This document shows positions 19,236-28,676 of a stretch of 64,000 nucleotides of DNA, one piece after another. Origin of the DNA: Gluconacetobacter aggeris. GTDB lineage: Bacteria; Pseudomonadota; Alphaproteobacteria; Acetobacterales; Acetobacteraceae. The translations under genes were made by a program, and so were the position numbers. The DNA is taken from contig NZ_JABEQD010000013.1 of NCBI RefSeq assembly GCF_014174395.1, positions 35,722-99,721 of the forward strand. The letters are read 5' to 3'. Below the pieces are notes generated by a model. That model was not told the origin of the DNA. It ran no database searches and worked only from the letters and a program-made list of their open reading frames with translations. Each line of letters starts with the position of its first letter. The stretch's first letter is position 1.

Positions 19236-20348
19236 ATGTCTGCGGTCAATGCGGAGTCTGATGGAGCGGGGCATGCCCCGTCCGGCCGGGCCGTGCCTGC
19301 CGCCCTGCCCAGCCCTGTTGCATCGCCGCTGATCGCGCGCGCATTTCGTGCCGCGCTCGACGAGGCCGCGCGCTTCGTGGGTGCTACCGCCCCCAATCCC
19401 CCCGTCGGCTGCGCCATCCTCGACCGGCATGGCGACATCCTGACCGTCGCCGCCCACCATCGCGCGGGCATGGCGCATGCCGAAGCCCTGGCCCTGCGCC
19501 AATGTGCCGAACAGGGGCTGATGGCGCGTGCCGCCATCGCGGTGGTGACGCTGGAACCCTGCAACCATACCGGCCGCACCGGCCCGTGTTCGGAAGCCAT
19601 TCTGGCTTCGCCGATCCGCACCGTGTGGGTGGGCGTGGCCGACCCCAATCCGCGTGTCGCCGGCGGTGGCATCGACCGCCTGAGTGCGGGGGGATGTACC
19701 GTGCATGTGCTGGAACCGGATGCGGAACCGGCCGCCGCATGCCGGGCGCTGATCGCGCCGTTCGCCCACTGGTCACGCACCGGGCAGGCGTGGCTGACGG
19801 TCAAGCAGGCGGTGGATGCCTCCGGCTCCATGATCCCGCCTGCCGGGCAGACCACCTTTACATCGGATGCCGCGCTGACGCTGGCCCACCGGCTGCGGCG
19901 GGCGACCGACGCAATCGTGACCGGCGGTGGCACGGTGCTGGCCGACCGGCCGGGGCTGGATGTGCGCCGGGTGGCCGATCATGCGGGCCGCGCACCCCGG
20001 TTGCTGGTGGTCTGCGACCGCAACGGCCGGGTGCCGGCGGACTGGCGCGCGAGCGCGGCCGCACGGGGATTCGACGTGCGGATCTGCGATGACATCACCC
20101 GGCTGCCCGAGACGCTGGGCGCGGCAGGCGTGCTGTGGGCCCTGGTCGAGGCCGGGCCCGGCCTGCTGGCAGCACTGCGCGCGGCGGGGCTGTGGGACGA
20201 CTGGCTGACCATCGGGGTCGGTCCGGATGGGACCGAGCGGCTGGATGTGGCCGTTCGCACGGGGACGGACACGCCGCTGCGCCTGTTCCCGGAACTGGCG
20301 GCGTCGCTGACGGCGCCTGAAGGGGAAGCATGTTTTCCGGCATCATAG
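19236..20348 (+). CDS. ribD: Bifunctional diaminohydroxyphosphoribosylaminopyrimidine deaminase / 5-amino-6-(5-phosphoribosylamino)uracil reductase
   Basis: About 370 residues; catalyses the second and third steps of riboflavin synthesis. The N-terminal deaminase carries the zinc ligands in HAEALAL and PCNHTGRTGPC; the C-terminal reductase has TVKQAVDASG and the ATDAIVTGGGTVLADRP segment. The start is uncertain: ATGs at 19215 and 19236 both lack a clear ribosome-binding site, and the first follows the leader hairpin less well. The 3' end overlaps ribE by 19 bp. Confidence 0.93.
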   Translation: MSAVNAESDGAGHAPSGRAVPAALPSPVASPLIARAFRAALDEAARFVGATAPNPPVGCAILDRHGDILTVAAHHRAGMAHAEALALRQCAEQGLMARAAIAVVTLEPCNHTGRTGPCSEAILASPIRTVWVGVADPNPRVAGGGIDRLSAGGCTVHVLEPDAEPAAACRALIAPFAHWSRTGQAWLTVKQAVDASGSMIPPAGQTTFTSDAALTLAHRLRRATDAIVTGGGTVLADRPGLDVRRVADHAGRAPRLLVVCDRNGRVPADWRASAAARGFDVRICDDITRLPETLGAAGVLWALVEAGPGLLAALRAAGLWDDWLTIGVGPDGTERLDVAVRTGTDTPLRLFPELAASLTAPEGEACFPAS

Positions 20349-20950
20349 AACATCTGGGCACCGTCACGCAGGCCCGGCGTGGCGACCGCGCGCTGCATGT
20401 CGCGATCGCGACCGGCATCGGCGACCTGTCGATGGGCGAGAGCATCGCGGTCAACGGCGTATGTCTGACCGTCACCGCATTCGACGCGGCGGGGAATGCG
20501 TCCTTCTTCATCAGTATCGAGACGCTGGAGCGGACCAGCCTGGGCCGACTGGCCGAAGGCGGACGTGTGAACCTGGAACGTGCCGTGACCCCGGCCACCC
20601 GGCTGTCGGGCCATATCGTGCAGGGGCATGTGGACGGTACCGGGCGCCTGCTGTCGGTCGAAATGGCCGGCGAGGCGCGGCGGGTGGTCTTTGCCATTCC
20701 CATGACGCTGCGCCGCTATCTGGTCGAAAAAGGATCGATCACCCTGGACGGCATCAGCCTGACGCTGAACGAGATCGGCGCGACCGGCACGGCGGGCGCC
20801 GGGCCGGACGAGTTCCCTGTGGCCCTGATGATCATCCCCCACACCTGGACCCATACCAGCCTGGGCACGCTTGCCCCCGGCGACGCGGTGAATGTCGAGG
20901 TGGACGTGATCGCAAAATATGTGGAGACCCTATGTCAGTACCGGTCATGA
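20330..20950 (+). CDS. ribE: Riboflavin synthase, alpha subunit
   Basis: 206 residues; dismutates two 6,7-dimethyl-8-ribityllumazine molecules to riboflavin. It starts with the family signature MFSGIIEHLGTV and has the two repeated barrels, each with a substrate loop (SIAVNGVCLTVT and SITLDGISLTLN) and a GHIVQGHVDG motif. It overlaps ribD at its start and ribBA at its end, each by 19 bp, so translation of the set is likely coupled. Confidence 0.96.
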   Translation: MFSGIIEHLGTVTQARRGDRALHVAIATGIGDLSMGESIAVNGVCLTVTAFDAAGNASFFISIETLERTSLGRLAEGGRVNLERAVTPATRLSGHIVQGHVDGTGRLLSVEMAGEARRVVFAIPMTLRRYLVEKGSITLDGISLTLNEIGATGTAGAGPDEFPVALMIIPHTWTHTSLGTLAPGDAVNVEVDVIAKYVETLCQYRS

Positions 20951-22197
20951 GCCCGACGCTGCGGACGGCGATCGAGGCGATCCGCGCGGGCGGCATGGTG
21001 ATCCTGGTCGATGACGAGGATCGGGAAAACGAGGGCGACCTGGTGATGGCCGCCGATCTGGTCACGCCCGCCGCGATCAATTTCATGGTCACGCATGCGC
21101 GCGGGCTGGTCTGCCTGCCGCTGGAGGCCGGACTGGTCGAGCGGCTTGGCCTGCCGATGATGACGCGGGTGAATACCAGCCCGCGCGAGACCGCCTTCAC
21201 GGTCTCGATCGAGGCGCGCGAAGGCGTGGATACCGGCATTTCCGCCGCCGACCGGGCCCGGACCATCCAGGCGGCGGTAGCGCCGGATGCCGGACCGGCC
21301 GACCTGGTCTCGCCCGGCCATATCTTTCCGCTGCGCGCGGTGCCCGGCGGGGTGCTGGCACGCAACGGCCACACCGAGGCGTCGATCGAACTGGCGCGCC
21401 TGGCGGGCCGGGCCCCTGCCGCGGTGATCTGCGAGATCATGAACGAGGACGGGTCGATGGCGCGGATGTCCGACCTGCGCCCGTATGCCGAACGCCACAA
21501 GCTGCCGATCCTGTCGATCGCGGAACTGGTGGACTGGCTGCGGGAGCGCGAGGCCGCTGCCATCGCCTCGTCGGAAGCACGGATCGAGAAGGTGGCACAG
21601 GCCGCGCTGCCCAGCATCTATGGCGGCGAAGACCTGGTGATCCATGCCTTTCGTGCCGCTGACGGGACGGAGCATGTCGCGCTGGTGAAGGGCGACCCCG
21701 GCCGGCGCGACGCCGTGCCGCTGGTGCGGCTGCATTCCGAATGCGTCACCGGCGACGCGCTGGGCTCGATGCGCTGCGATTGCGGCGCCCAGTTGCAGGG
21801 CGCGCTGGCGCGCATCGGCGCGGCCGAAAGCGGGGTGCTGCTGTATCTGCGCGGGCATGAAGGGCGGGGCATCGGCCTGGCCAACAAGATCCGCGCCTAT
21901 GCCTTGCAGGATCGCGGGCTGGACACCGTGGATGCCAACCACCGGCTGGGCTTCGAGGCCGATGCGCGCGACTGGACGGCGGCCGGGGCGATCCTGCGCG
22001 CGCTGGGGGTACGCACGCTGGACCTGATGACCAACAACCCGGCCAAGGTCACGGCGATGGAGCAGCACGGCTTTGCCGTCCGCGAGCGCGTGCCGCTGGA
22101 AATCGCGCCCAACCCCTTCAACCGCGCCTATCTGGATGCCAAGCGCACCCGCATGGGGCACCAGCTTTTTGCCGCGATCGACGCAGCGGCGGAGTAA
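20932..22197 (+). CDS. ribBA: Bifunctional 3,4-dihydroxy-2-butanone-4-phosphate synthase / GTP cyclohydrolase II
   Basis: 421 residues. The N-terminal RibB domain has the acidic motif VDDEDRENEGDLVMAA and the GHTEASIELARLAG site. The C-terminal RibA domain carries the zinc cysteines in RCDCGAQLQGAL after HSECVTGDALGSMRC and the GRGIGLANKIRAYALQD motif. The cyclohydrolase motif is intact, so unlike many alphaproteobacterial RibBA fusions this one should be active in both steps. Chosen start: ATG at 20932 inside the end of ribE. Confidence 0.94.
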   Translation: MSVPVMSPTLRTAIEAIRAGGMVILVDDEDRENEGDLVMAADLVTPAAINFMVTHARGLVCLPLEAGLVERLGLPMMTRVNTSPRETAFTVSIEAREGVDTGISAADRARTIQAAVAPDAGPADLVSPGHIFPLRAVPGGVLARNGHTEASIELARLAGRAPAAVICEIMNEDGSMARMSDLRPYAERHKLPILSIAELVDWLREREAAAIASSEARIEKVAQAALPSIYGGEDLVIHAFRAADGTEHVALVKGDPGRRDAVPLVRLHSECVTGDALGSMRCDCGAQLQGALARIGAAESGVLLYLRGHEGRGIGLANKIRAYALQDRGLDTVDANHRLGFEADARDWTAAGAILRALGVRTLDLMTNNPAKVTAMEQHGFAVRERVPLEIAPNPFNRAYLDAKRTRMGHQLFAAIDAAAE

Positions 22198-22207
22198 GAA
22201 ACGGACC

Positions 22208-22690
22208 ATGAGCACCAACAAGCCTTCCACCTCGCCCGACCTTACCTTCGCCCGGCCGCCGCGCCTGGCGATCGTGGTCAGCCGTTTCAACGAGACGGTG
22301 ACCCACGGCCTGCGCGACGGTGCGCTGGAATGGCTGGGCGAGCACGGCATCACCGTCGCGGACGAGGATGTGCTGTATGCCCCCGGCGCCTATGAACTGC
22401 CGCTGCTGGCCCAGACCCTGGCCCGCACCGGGCGGTACGAGGGGGTGGTCTGCCTGGGCTGCGTGATCAAGGGCGATACCGCCCATTTCGAATTCATCAG
22501 CCTGGGTGCCGCGGTGGGGCTGATGCAGGCCTCGCTGGCCACCGAAGTGCCGGTGGCGTTCGGCGTGCTGACCACCTACACCGATGAGCAGGCCTTCCTG
22601 CGGTCGCGCGACGACGAACATAACAAGGGGCGTGAAGCTGCGGCGGCCTGTGTGGAAAGTCTGGCCTTGATACGCAAAATCAAGGGCTGA
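22208..22690 (+). CDS. ribH: 6,7-dimethyl-8-ribityllumazine synthase
   Basis: 160 residues; condenses the two riboflavin precursors. Motifs: VVSRFNETVTHGL, the GAYELPLLAQ substrate loop, GCVIKGDTAHFEFIS and TTYTDEQAFLRS. The ATG at 22208 is 10 bp after ribBA. It is the last gene of the riboswitch-controlled set. Confidence 0.95.
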   Translation: MSTNKPSTSPDLTFARPPRLAIVVSRFNETVTHGLRDGALEWLGEHGITVADEDVLYAPGAYELPLLAQTLARTGRYEGVVCLGCVIKGDTAHFEFISLGAAVGLMQASLATEVPVAFGVLTTYTDEQAFLRSRDDEHNKGREAAAACVESLALIRKIKG

Positions 22691-22758
22691 TACGCTATCC
22701 CCGCATGCCGGTGGAGGCCGGCACAGGGTCTGGCAGGGCCGGAACGCGGGGACACGGG

Positions 22759-23763
22759 ATGAAGCTGGTGACATTGGCCGCCGGGTTGTTCGGCATGGCG
22801 CTCACGCTCTGGCTGCTGTCCCGCTTCGGTGTGCATGCCATCCTGCATCTGGTCATGGTCGGCGGCTGGGGAATCCTGGCCGCGATCATGTTTCATGCCA
22901 TTCAGGTCCTGCTCTCCGCCCGATCCTGGCAGATCATCGCCGGGCGGGATGAACCCCACCTGAAGCTGCGGGACTATGTGGCACTGCGTTGCGTGCGCGA
23001 GGGCGTGAATAATCTGCTGCCGGTGGCCCAGGTGGGGGGCGAAGTGATCTCTGCCCGGCTGCTGGCGCGGCGCGGGCCCGGCCTGCGCCGGGCGGCAGCG
23101 GCAACGATCTGCGACCTGACGATCGAACTGCTGAGCCAGGTGATTTTTACCCTGCTGGGGCTGGGGCTGCTGCTGTGCCTGGTCAAGCGGTCGTCGGTGA
23201 CGGACGAACTGGTGGAGAGCGCGGGCGTCGCGCTGCTGCTGGGGGCGGTGTTCCTGGGCAGCCAGTGCCTGGGCGCGCTTTCGGTCGTCGAGCGGCTGCT
23301 GGTGCGCATTGCCGCCCATCTGGGCTGGACGGGGGTCGAGAGCATTCGCGGCCTGCATGGCGAGATCATGGGGCTGTACACGGCGCCGGGCCACGCGGTG
23401 CGGGCGGGTTTCGCCCAGCTTGTCGCCTGGTCGCTGGGGGCGGTCGAGGTGTGTCTGATCCTGCATTTCATGGGCCAGGATCGCTCGCTTGCCCACGGTT
23501 TCGTGATTGAAAGCGTGGGACAGGCAGCCAAATCGGTGGGTTTTGCCGTGCCGGGCGCCCTGGGCGTGTCCGAAGGAGGGTTCATCCTGATCGGCAGCCT
23601 GTGCGGCCTGCCGCCAGCGGTTTCCATCGGACTGTCGCTGATCAAGCGGCTGCGCGAGATCGCCTGGGGCCTGCCGGCGCTGGCCGGCTGGCAGTGGATG
23701 GAAACCCACTGGCAGGGGCCGGCCCGCAAGCTGGACCACGGCGTCGGCCTGCCGGGCCATTGA
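22759..23763 (+). CDS. hpnL: HpnL-like hopanoid-associated membrane protein (LPG-synthase TM-region family)
   Basis: 334 residues with about eight membrane helices. The pattern VREGVNNLLPVAQVGGEVI and SVGFAVPGALGVSEGGFIL is that of the flippase-like HpnL proteins found in hopanoid gene clusters. It probably moves a hopanoid or lipid across the inner membrane; the exact cargo is unknown. It directly precedes hpnN. The ATG at 22759 is preferred to one at 22705 because the earlier segment is not membrane-like. Confidence 0.82.
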   Translation: MKLVTLAAGLFGMALTLWLLSRFGVHAILHLVMVGGWGILAAIMFHAIQVLLSARSWQIIAGRDEPHLKLRDYVALRCVREGVNNLLPVAQVGGEVISARLLARRGPGLRRAAAATICDLTIELLSQVIFTLLGLGLLLCLVKRSSVTDELVESAGVALLLGAVFLGSQCLGALSVVERLLVRIAAHLGWTGVESIRGLHGEIMGLYTAPGHAVRAGFAQLVAWSLGAVEVCLILHFMGQDRSLAHGFVIESVGQAAKSVGFAVPGALGVSEGGFILIGSLCGLPPAVSIGLSLIKRLREIAWGLPALAGWQWMETHWQGPARKLDHGVGLPGH

Positions 23764-23992
23764 TGGTCCTGGCGCGGCCCTGGGGCCACATCTTGCCTTA
23801 ACCTGCTGTTTTTCTTCTGCCCTGAGGCTCTGGCGCGTTCCGAAACGACTTCACCTGCGTTGACGGGCAAGGCGACATGCCGAACATGCGCCTTGCATCT
23901 GGCCGTCATCATGGGTCAAACGATCCCCCATCGCGTGGCATCGCCTTCGTTGCAGTCGCGCCGTCCGCATCTCAAGGGCTGAATTACGAATC

Positions 23993-26587
23993 ATGCCGTC
24001 CATTCCGATCGGTCGCCTGGTGGCGGTCTGTGCCCGCCATGCCGTGCTCACACTGGTGCTGTTCGCGCTGCTGGCCGGGGGAGCGGTTCTGTGCAGCATG
24101 AAGCGGCTGGGGGTCACGACCGATACGGGGACGATGTTTTCGTCCACCCTGCCGTGGAAACAGCGGTCGGACGAGCTGGCGCGCCTGTTTCCCCAGAACC
24201 AGGACCAGATGGTGGCGGTCATCGACGCCGACCTGCCGGAAGAGGCGCAGGTTACGGCGCGGGAACTGGCCGCACGGCTGCGCCATGACACCAAACATTT
24301 CCTGTCGGTGACGATCCCGCAGGACGACCCCTATCTGGTGCGCAACGGGCTGCTGTTCCTGGACCAGAAGAGCCTGGCTTCGGTGCTGGATACGACCGTG
24401 ACCGCGCAGCCCTTCCTGGGCGGGCTGGCGGCCGACCCGTCGGGGCGCGGCCTGTTCGATGCGCTGTCGCTGATCGCGCTGGGCGTGTCGCAGGGGCAGG
24501 CCGACCTGAAGAGTTTCCAGCCGGCGCTGAATGGCTTTGCCAACACGCTGGAACAGGCCGCCGACGGCACCCCCCAGCCTTTGTCGTGGGAGCGGATGCT
24601 GGCCGGCAGCCTGGCCGACCTGGCCGGCAAATATGTCTTCGTCGTGACCCGGCCGCGCCTGGATTACGGATCGTTCCAGCCGGGGGGTGAGGCCAGCGAC
24701 GCGATGCGCCAGGCGATCGCCGGGCTGGAATTCGTGCGCTCGGGCCATGCGCGGGTCCATATCACCGGCGATGTGCAGATCAATGACGAGGAATTCGCCA
24801 CCGTTGCCCAGGGCATGGTGGCGGGACTTGTGGGGTCGCTGGTACTGGTCACGCTGTGGCTGTTCCTGGCGGTGCGCAGTTGGCGGATCATCGTGCCCAT
24901 CGTCGTGACGCTGGTCGTGGGGCTGATCCTGACGACCGGTTTCGCCGCCCTGGCGGTCGGGACGCTGAACCTGATCTCGGTGGCCTTCGCAGTGCTGTTC
25001 GTGGGTATCGCGGTTGATTTCGCGATCCAGTTCTCGGTGCGATTCCGCGCCCAGCGCCTGCCCTCGGGCCAGATTCCACCGATCCGGACGGCGCTGGAAC
25101 ATACTGGCGAGGAAACCGGCCACCAGATCCTGGTGGCCGCCATGGCGACGATGGCCGGCTTCCTGGCCTTTACGCCCACCGCCTTTGTCGGGGTGGCGCA
25201 ACTGGGGCTGATCGCCGGTTTCGGCATGCTGATCGCCTTTATCTGCACCGTCACGCTGCTGCCGGCGCTGCTGCTGCTGTTCCATCCGCCGCTCGACCAG
25301 CAGGTGGCGGGCTTTGCCTTCGCGCGGCCGGCGGACCGCGCGGTGCGCGTCTATCGCACCCAGATCCTCAGCGTTTTCACCTTTCTGGCGGTGCTGGGGG
25401 CGGCCCTGATCCCGGTACTGACCTTCGATGCCGACCCGTTGCATACCAAGGACCCGCATTCCGAAGGAATGCTGACCCTGAAGCTGCTGATGAAGGACCC
25501 GCAATCCTCGCCCTATGGCGCGGAGGTTCTGGTGCCCGACCTGAACCAGGCCCAGGCGCTGGCCGACCGCCTGTCGCGCCTGCCGATGGTGGATGATGCG
25601 ATGTGGCTGGGCACGCTGGTCCCTGCCGACCAGACGCCCAAGCTGGCGATGGTGCAGGATGCGGCGTCGATCCTGCTGCCGACGTTGGTGGTGCCCAACC
25701 CGCGCCCGGCGCCGGATGCCGCTGCCCTGCGCGCCTCGGCCGCCAAGGCGGCGCATGATCTGGGCGCCGTGCTGGACCGGCTGGACCCGCACGACCCGCT
25801 GCGCCGTATCCAGTCGGCGCTGGATCGGCTGTCGCACGCGCCGGACGAGCGACTGATGGCGGCCAACACCGCGCTGGTCCGCTTCCTGCCCGCGCAGCTC
25901 GACCAGTTGCGCCAGATGCTGGGGGCCCATGCCGTGACCCTGGATGACGTGCCGCCGTCCATCCGGCAGGACTATCTGCTGCCCGACGGCCGCGCCATCG
26001 TCTCGGTGCATCCCAAGGCGGGCATGGACAGCAATGCCGACCTGCGCCGCTACGTCACCCAAATCACCAGCGTCGCGCCCGATGCCGGCGGCCCGGCGGT
26101 GGACGTGGTGGAGAGCGCCGCCACCATGGTCCGGGCCTTCGTCTTCGCCGCGCTGTCGGCTATCGGCATGATCGCGGTGATCCTGCTGGTGGCGCTGCGC
26201 CGCGTGCTGGACATGGCCCTGGTGCTGGCGCCGCTGCTGCTGTCGGCACTGATGACGGTGATCCTGATCATCATGGTGCCGGAACAGCTCAATTTCGCGA
26301 ACATCATCGCCCTGCCGTTGCTGCTGGGCGTGGGTGTGTCGTTCAACATCTATTTCGTCATGAACTGGCGGGCGGGGGTGCGCGCGCCGCTGTCCAGCCC
26401 CACGGCGCGGGCGGTGCTGTTCTCGGCCCTGACCACCAGCACCGCCTTCGGCTCGCTGGCGGCGTCGCACCATCCGGGCACCGCCAGCATGGGCAGGCTG
26501 CTGCTGCTGTCGCTGGCCTGCACCCTGCTGGCCACGCTGATCTTCGTGCCGGCGCTGCTGCCGAAGCGGGCAATCGACGAGCGGTAG
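23993..26587 (+). CDS. hpnN: HpnN-like hopanoid transporter (MMPL/RND family)
   Basis: 864 residues with two repeats of one helix, a periplasmic loop and five helices, as in HpnN. Features: a first helix after RLVAVCARHAVLTLVLFALL, the helix-4 motif VLFVGIAVDFAIQFSVRFRA and the second-half counterpart LPLLLGVGVSFNIYFVMNW. HpnN of Rhodopseudomonas and Burkholderia carries hopanoids from the inner to the outer membrane. The 228 bp before the start contain no gene. It follows hpnL, with the other hpn genes outside the window. Confidence 0.9.
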   Translation: MPSIPIGRLVAVCARHAVLTLVLFALLAGGAVLCSMKRLGVTTDTGTMFSSTLPWKQRSDELARLFPQNQDQMVAVIDADLPEEAQVTARELAARLRHDTKHFLSVTIPQDDPYLVRNGLLFLDQKSLASVLDTTVTAQPFLGGLAADPSGRGLFDALSLIALGVSQGQADLKSFQPALNGFANTLEQAADGTPQPLSWERMLAGSLADLAGKYVFVVTRPRLDYGSFQPGGEASDAMRQAIAGLEFVRSGHARVHITGDVQINDEEFATVAQGMVAGLVGSLVLVTLWLFLAVRSWRIIVPIVVTLVVGLILTTGFAALAVGTLNLISVAFAVLFVGIAVDFAIQFSVRFRAQRLPSGQIPPIRTALEHTGEETGHQILVAAMATMAGFLAFTPTAFVGVAQLGLIAGFGMLIAFICTVTLLPALLLLFHPPLDQQVAGFAFARPADRAVRVYRTQILSVFTFLAVLGAALIPVLTFDADPLHTKDPHSEGMLTLKLLMKDPQSSPYGAEVLVPDLNQAQALADRLSRLPMVDDAMWLGTLVPADQTPKLAMVQDAASILLPTLVVPNPRPAPDAAALRASAAKAAHDLGAVLDRLDPHDPLRRIQSALDRLSHAPDERLMAANTALVRFLPAQLDQLRQMLGAHAVTLDDVPPSIRQDYLLPDGRAIVSVHPKAGMDSNADLRRYVTQITSVAPDAGGPAVDVVESAATMVRAFVFAALSAIGMIAVILLVALRRVLDMALVLAPLLLSALMTVILIIMVPEQLNFANIIALPLLLGVGVSFNIYFVMNWRAGVRAPLSSPTARAVLFSALTTSTAFGSLAASHHPGTASMGRLLLLSLACTLLATLIFVPALLPKRAIDER

Positions 26588-26600
26588 ACGGGACGCCGCC

Positions 26601-26921
26601 CTACGGCCTGGGATTCTTCTCCTTCAGGACCACACATTCCCTTTCGACGATTCCCCGGAAGCCTTCGTCGGTCGATGCCCAGTCCAGCACATCGACCTTC
26701 CAAGGCAGGATCGAGTCGGTAAACGCTTCCTCCAGCCTGGCGCGCGTTGCCATGGGCAACGGTTCGTCGCCCATGACCGCCAGATCGAGATCGGAATAGG
26801 GCTTGGCCTTTCCGGTCACGCGCGACCCGAAAGCCCGCACCTCCCGTTCGGGCACGATCTCGTCCAATATCCGCATGACCACGGCCCGCTCGGCCGCCGA
26901 CATGACGGGTTCCACCGTCAC
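26601..26921 (-). CDS. mntA: MntA-like minimal nucleotidyltransferase (candidate antitoxin)
   Basis: 106 residues from the GTG at 26921, whose TGA overlap with the gene before (GTGA) and AAGGAC 6 nt upstream suggest coupled translation; an ATG at 26903 is the alternative. The family motif GSxxxxxxxxxxDxD is exact (GSRVTGKAKPYSDLDLAV). In the Shewanella HepT/MntA type VII toxin-antitoxin system, this protein transfers AMP groups to a tyrosine of the toxin. Here the neighbour has the matching motif, so that role is a fair inference, not proven. Confidence 0.75.
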   Translation of the reverse strand: MTVEPVMSAAERAVVMRILDEIVPEREVRAFGSRVTGKAKPYSDLDLAVMGDEPLPMATRARLEEAFTDSILPWKVDVLDWASTDEGFRGIVERECVVLKEKNPRP

Positions 26922-27319
26922 GGCGCGCGGTCCTTCAGCATGGCCAGAAGGAATCCCACCTCCTCGCTGAAAGTCGGAATGATCGCCACGACCTGCTTTG
27001 CAGACGCCTCGTTGTAAGTGTGGCTGGTCAGGTTCCGCATCTTGCGGAACACGCTCCATTCCGCCCAGGAGCTCTTGAGGAGGCCTGCCTCGTTGGCGGA
27101 ACGGATCAGGTCCGGAAAACCCATCCGGTCATATTCCTCGGGCGAGGCTGCGTTTTCTTCCAGGAACCGCTTCAGCGCCTTGTGGCTCAATTCATAGGTG
27201 AATTCGAAACGCTGAATCAGGCCGTCCCGCAACTGCTCGTCATCTGGATGCGCGACATGCCGCACCCAGCCTTCGTTCAGGCGGGCGAGCGCGCGTTCCA
27301 GGGGGAACAGATACAGCAT
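26918..27319 (-). CDS. hepT: HepT-like HEPN protein (HI0074 family, candidate RNase toxin)
   Basis: 133 residues, mostly helical (FEFTYELSHKALKRFLEE). It carries RNLTSHTY, an exact RxxxxHxY active-site motif of HEPN RNases. Proteins of this family pair with small nucleotidyltransferases, as here. Its ATG shares bases with the stop codon of the sulfide:quinone oxidoreductase gene (ATGA at 27319), so it is translated after that gene. Toxicity is inferred from the family motif. Confidence 0.75.
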   Translation of the reverse strand: MLYLFPLERALARLNEGWVRHVAHPDDEQLRDGLIQRFEFTYELSHKALKRFLEENAASPEEYDRMGFPDLIRSANEAGLLKSSWAEWSVFRKMRNLTSHTYNEASAKQVVAIIPTFSEEVGFLLAMLKDRAP

Positions 27320-28575
27320 CAGGCGTCCTTGACCGGCTTGTGCGGCAGTTGCACGTCACGGCCGGTCAGCATCATGTTCCAGTAAAGCTGCGGGAACAGT
27401 TTGGTCTTGAGGAACCAGGCGAAGCGGCTGGGCTTGCGCTGGTCGTAATGGAAGCTGGGGGCCGGCACGCCGCCATAGAGGAATTCCGCCAGCACCACCC
27501 GCCCGTAGGACACGGTCAGCGGGCAGGCGCCATAGCCGTCATACGCCCCCGCCAGCGGGCGGCCGTCGAGCGAGGCCAGCAGGTTCTCGACCACCACCGG
27601 CGCCTGGGCGCGGGCGGCGGCGGCCGTCTTGGCGTTGCTGGTGCCGATGACGTCGCCCAGGCCGAACACGGTGTCGAAACGGACATGACGCAGGGTGGTG
27701 GCATCGACATCCAGCCAGCCGGCTTCGTTGACCAACGGGCTGGACTTGATGAAATCCGGCGCGCTCTGCGGCGGGGTGACATGCAGCATGTCGAAGCTGC
27801 GCGTGACCATGCTGCTGCTGCCGTCGGGTGCGGTGACGGCGAAGGTTGCCACGCGCTTCGGCCCGTCGACCGCCACCAGATTATGCTTGAGATGCAGGTC
27901 GATGCCGTAATAATCGATGGCATCCTGCAGCGACGGCACGAAATATTTCACGCCGAACAGCGCATCGCCCGCCACATCGAATTCCACCTTCATGCGGCTC
28001 AGCACGCCCTCGCGCCGCCAGTGGTCGGAGGCCAGATAGGCGATCTTCTGCGGTGCGCCGGCGCATTTGATGGGCATGGGAGGCTGGGTGAACAGCGCCG
28101 TCCCGCCCTTGAGCGACTGGATGCAGGCCCAGGTATATTCGACCGTGTCGCGCGAATAATTGCTGCACACGCCGTTGCGGCCCAGCGTGTCCACCAGGCC
28201 GTCGATCTTGCCCCAATCCAGTTGCAGGCCGGGACAGACCACCAGGCGGCGATAACCGATACGCCGGCCGTCGGTCAGGGTGACGATATTCTCTTCCGGA
28301 GTGAAGGAGGCGACGGCCGCCCGCAGCCAGCGTACCCCCTTGGGGATCAGCCCGCCTTCCTGCCGCAGCGTGTCCTTGAGGGCCATGACGCCGGCCCCCA
28401 CCAATGTCCATCCGGGCTGGTAGGCATGGGTGGTGGCGGGGTCGATGACCGCGACCGACAGGTTGGGCCGCGCACGGCGCAGGCGCGCGGCGACGGTCAG
28501 GCCCGCCGCCCCGCCGCCGACGATGACGACGGTGAAGCGGTCGCTGTCCGGAATATCCGTCTGGGTCGGGGCCAT
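27319..28575 (-). CDS. sqr: Sulfide:quinone oxidoreductase, type II
   Basis: 418 residues; oxidises sulfide and passes electrons to the membrane quinone pool. FAD is bound by VVIVGGGAAGL (16-26) and FGLGDVIG (304-311). The redox cysteines match mitochondrial-type SQR: KCAGAPQK (Cys171) and YGACPLTV (Cys351). The C-terminal WFLKTKLFPQLYW segment is the usual membrane anchor. AAGGAG lies 7 nt before the ATG. No sulfide-sensing regulator or rhodanese is adjacent. Confidence 0.88.
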   Translation of the reverse strand: MAPTQTDIPDSDRFTVVIVGGGAAGLTVAARLRRARPNLSVAVIDPATTHAYQPGWTLVGAGVMALKDTLRQEGGLIPKGVRWLRAAVASFTPEENIVTLTDGRRIGYRRLVVCPGLQLDWGKIDGLVDTLGRNGVCSNYSRDTVEYTWACIQSLKGGTALFTQPPMPIKCAGAPQKIAYLASDHWRREGVLSRMKVEFDVAGDALFGVKYFVPSLQDAIDYYGIDLHLKHNLVAVDGPKRVATFAVTAPDGSSSMVTRSFDMLHVTPPQSAPDFIKSSPLVNEAGWLDVDATTLRHVRFDTVFGLGDVIGTSNAKTAAAARAQAPVVVENLLASLDGRPLAGAYDGYGACPLTVSYGRVVLAEFLYGGVPAPSFHYDQRKPSRFAWFLKTKLFPQLYWNMMLTGRDVQLPHKPVKDA

Positions 28576-28676
28576 GGATGTCTCCTTACGCTGGTGTCCG
28601 TACGGAGGCCGATCCTAGTCTCTTGCCTGCGACGTGCGTAGGCGAATTTCGGAGGTCAGCCGGGCGGCTGGCAGGA

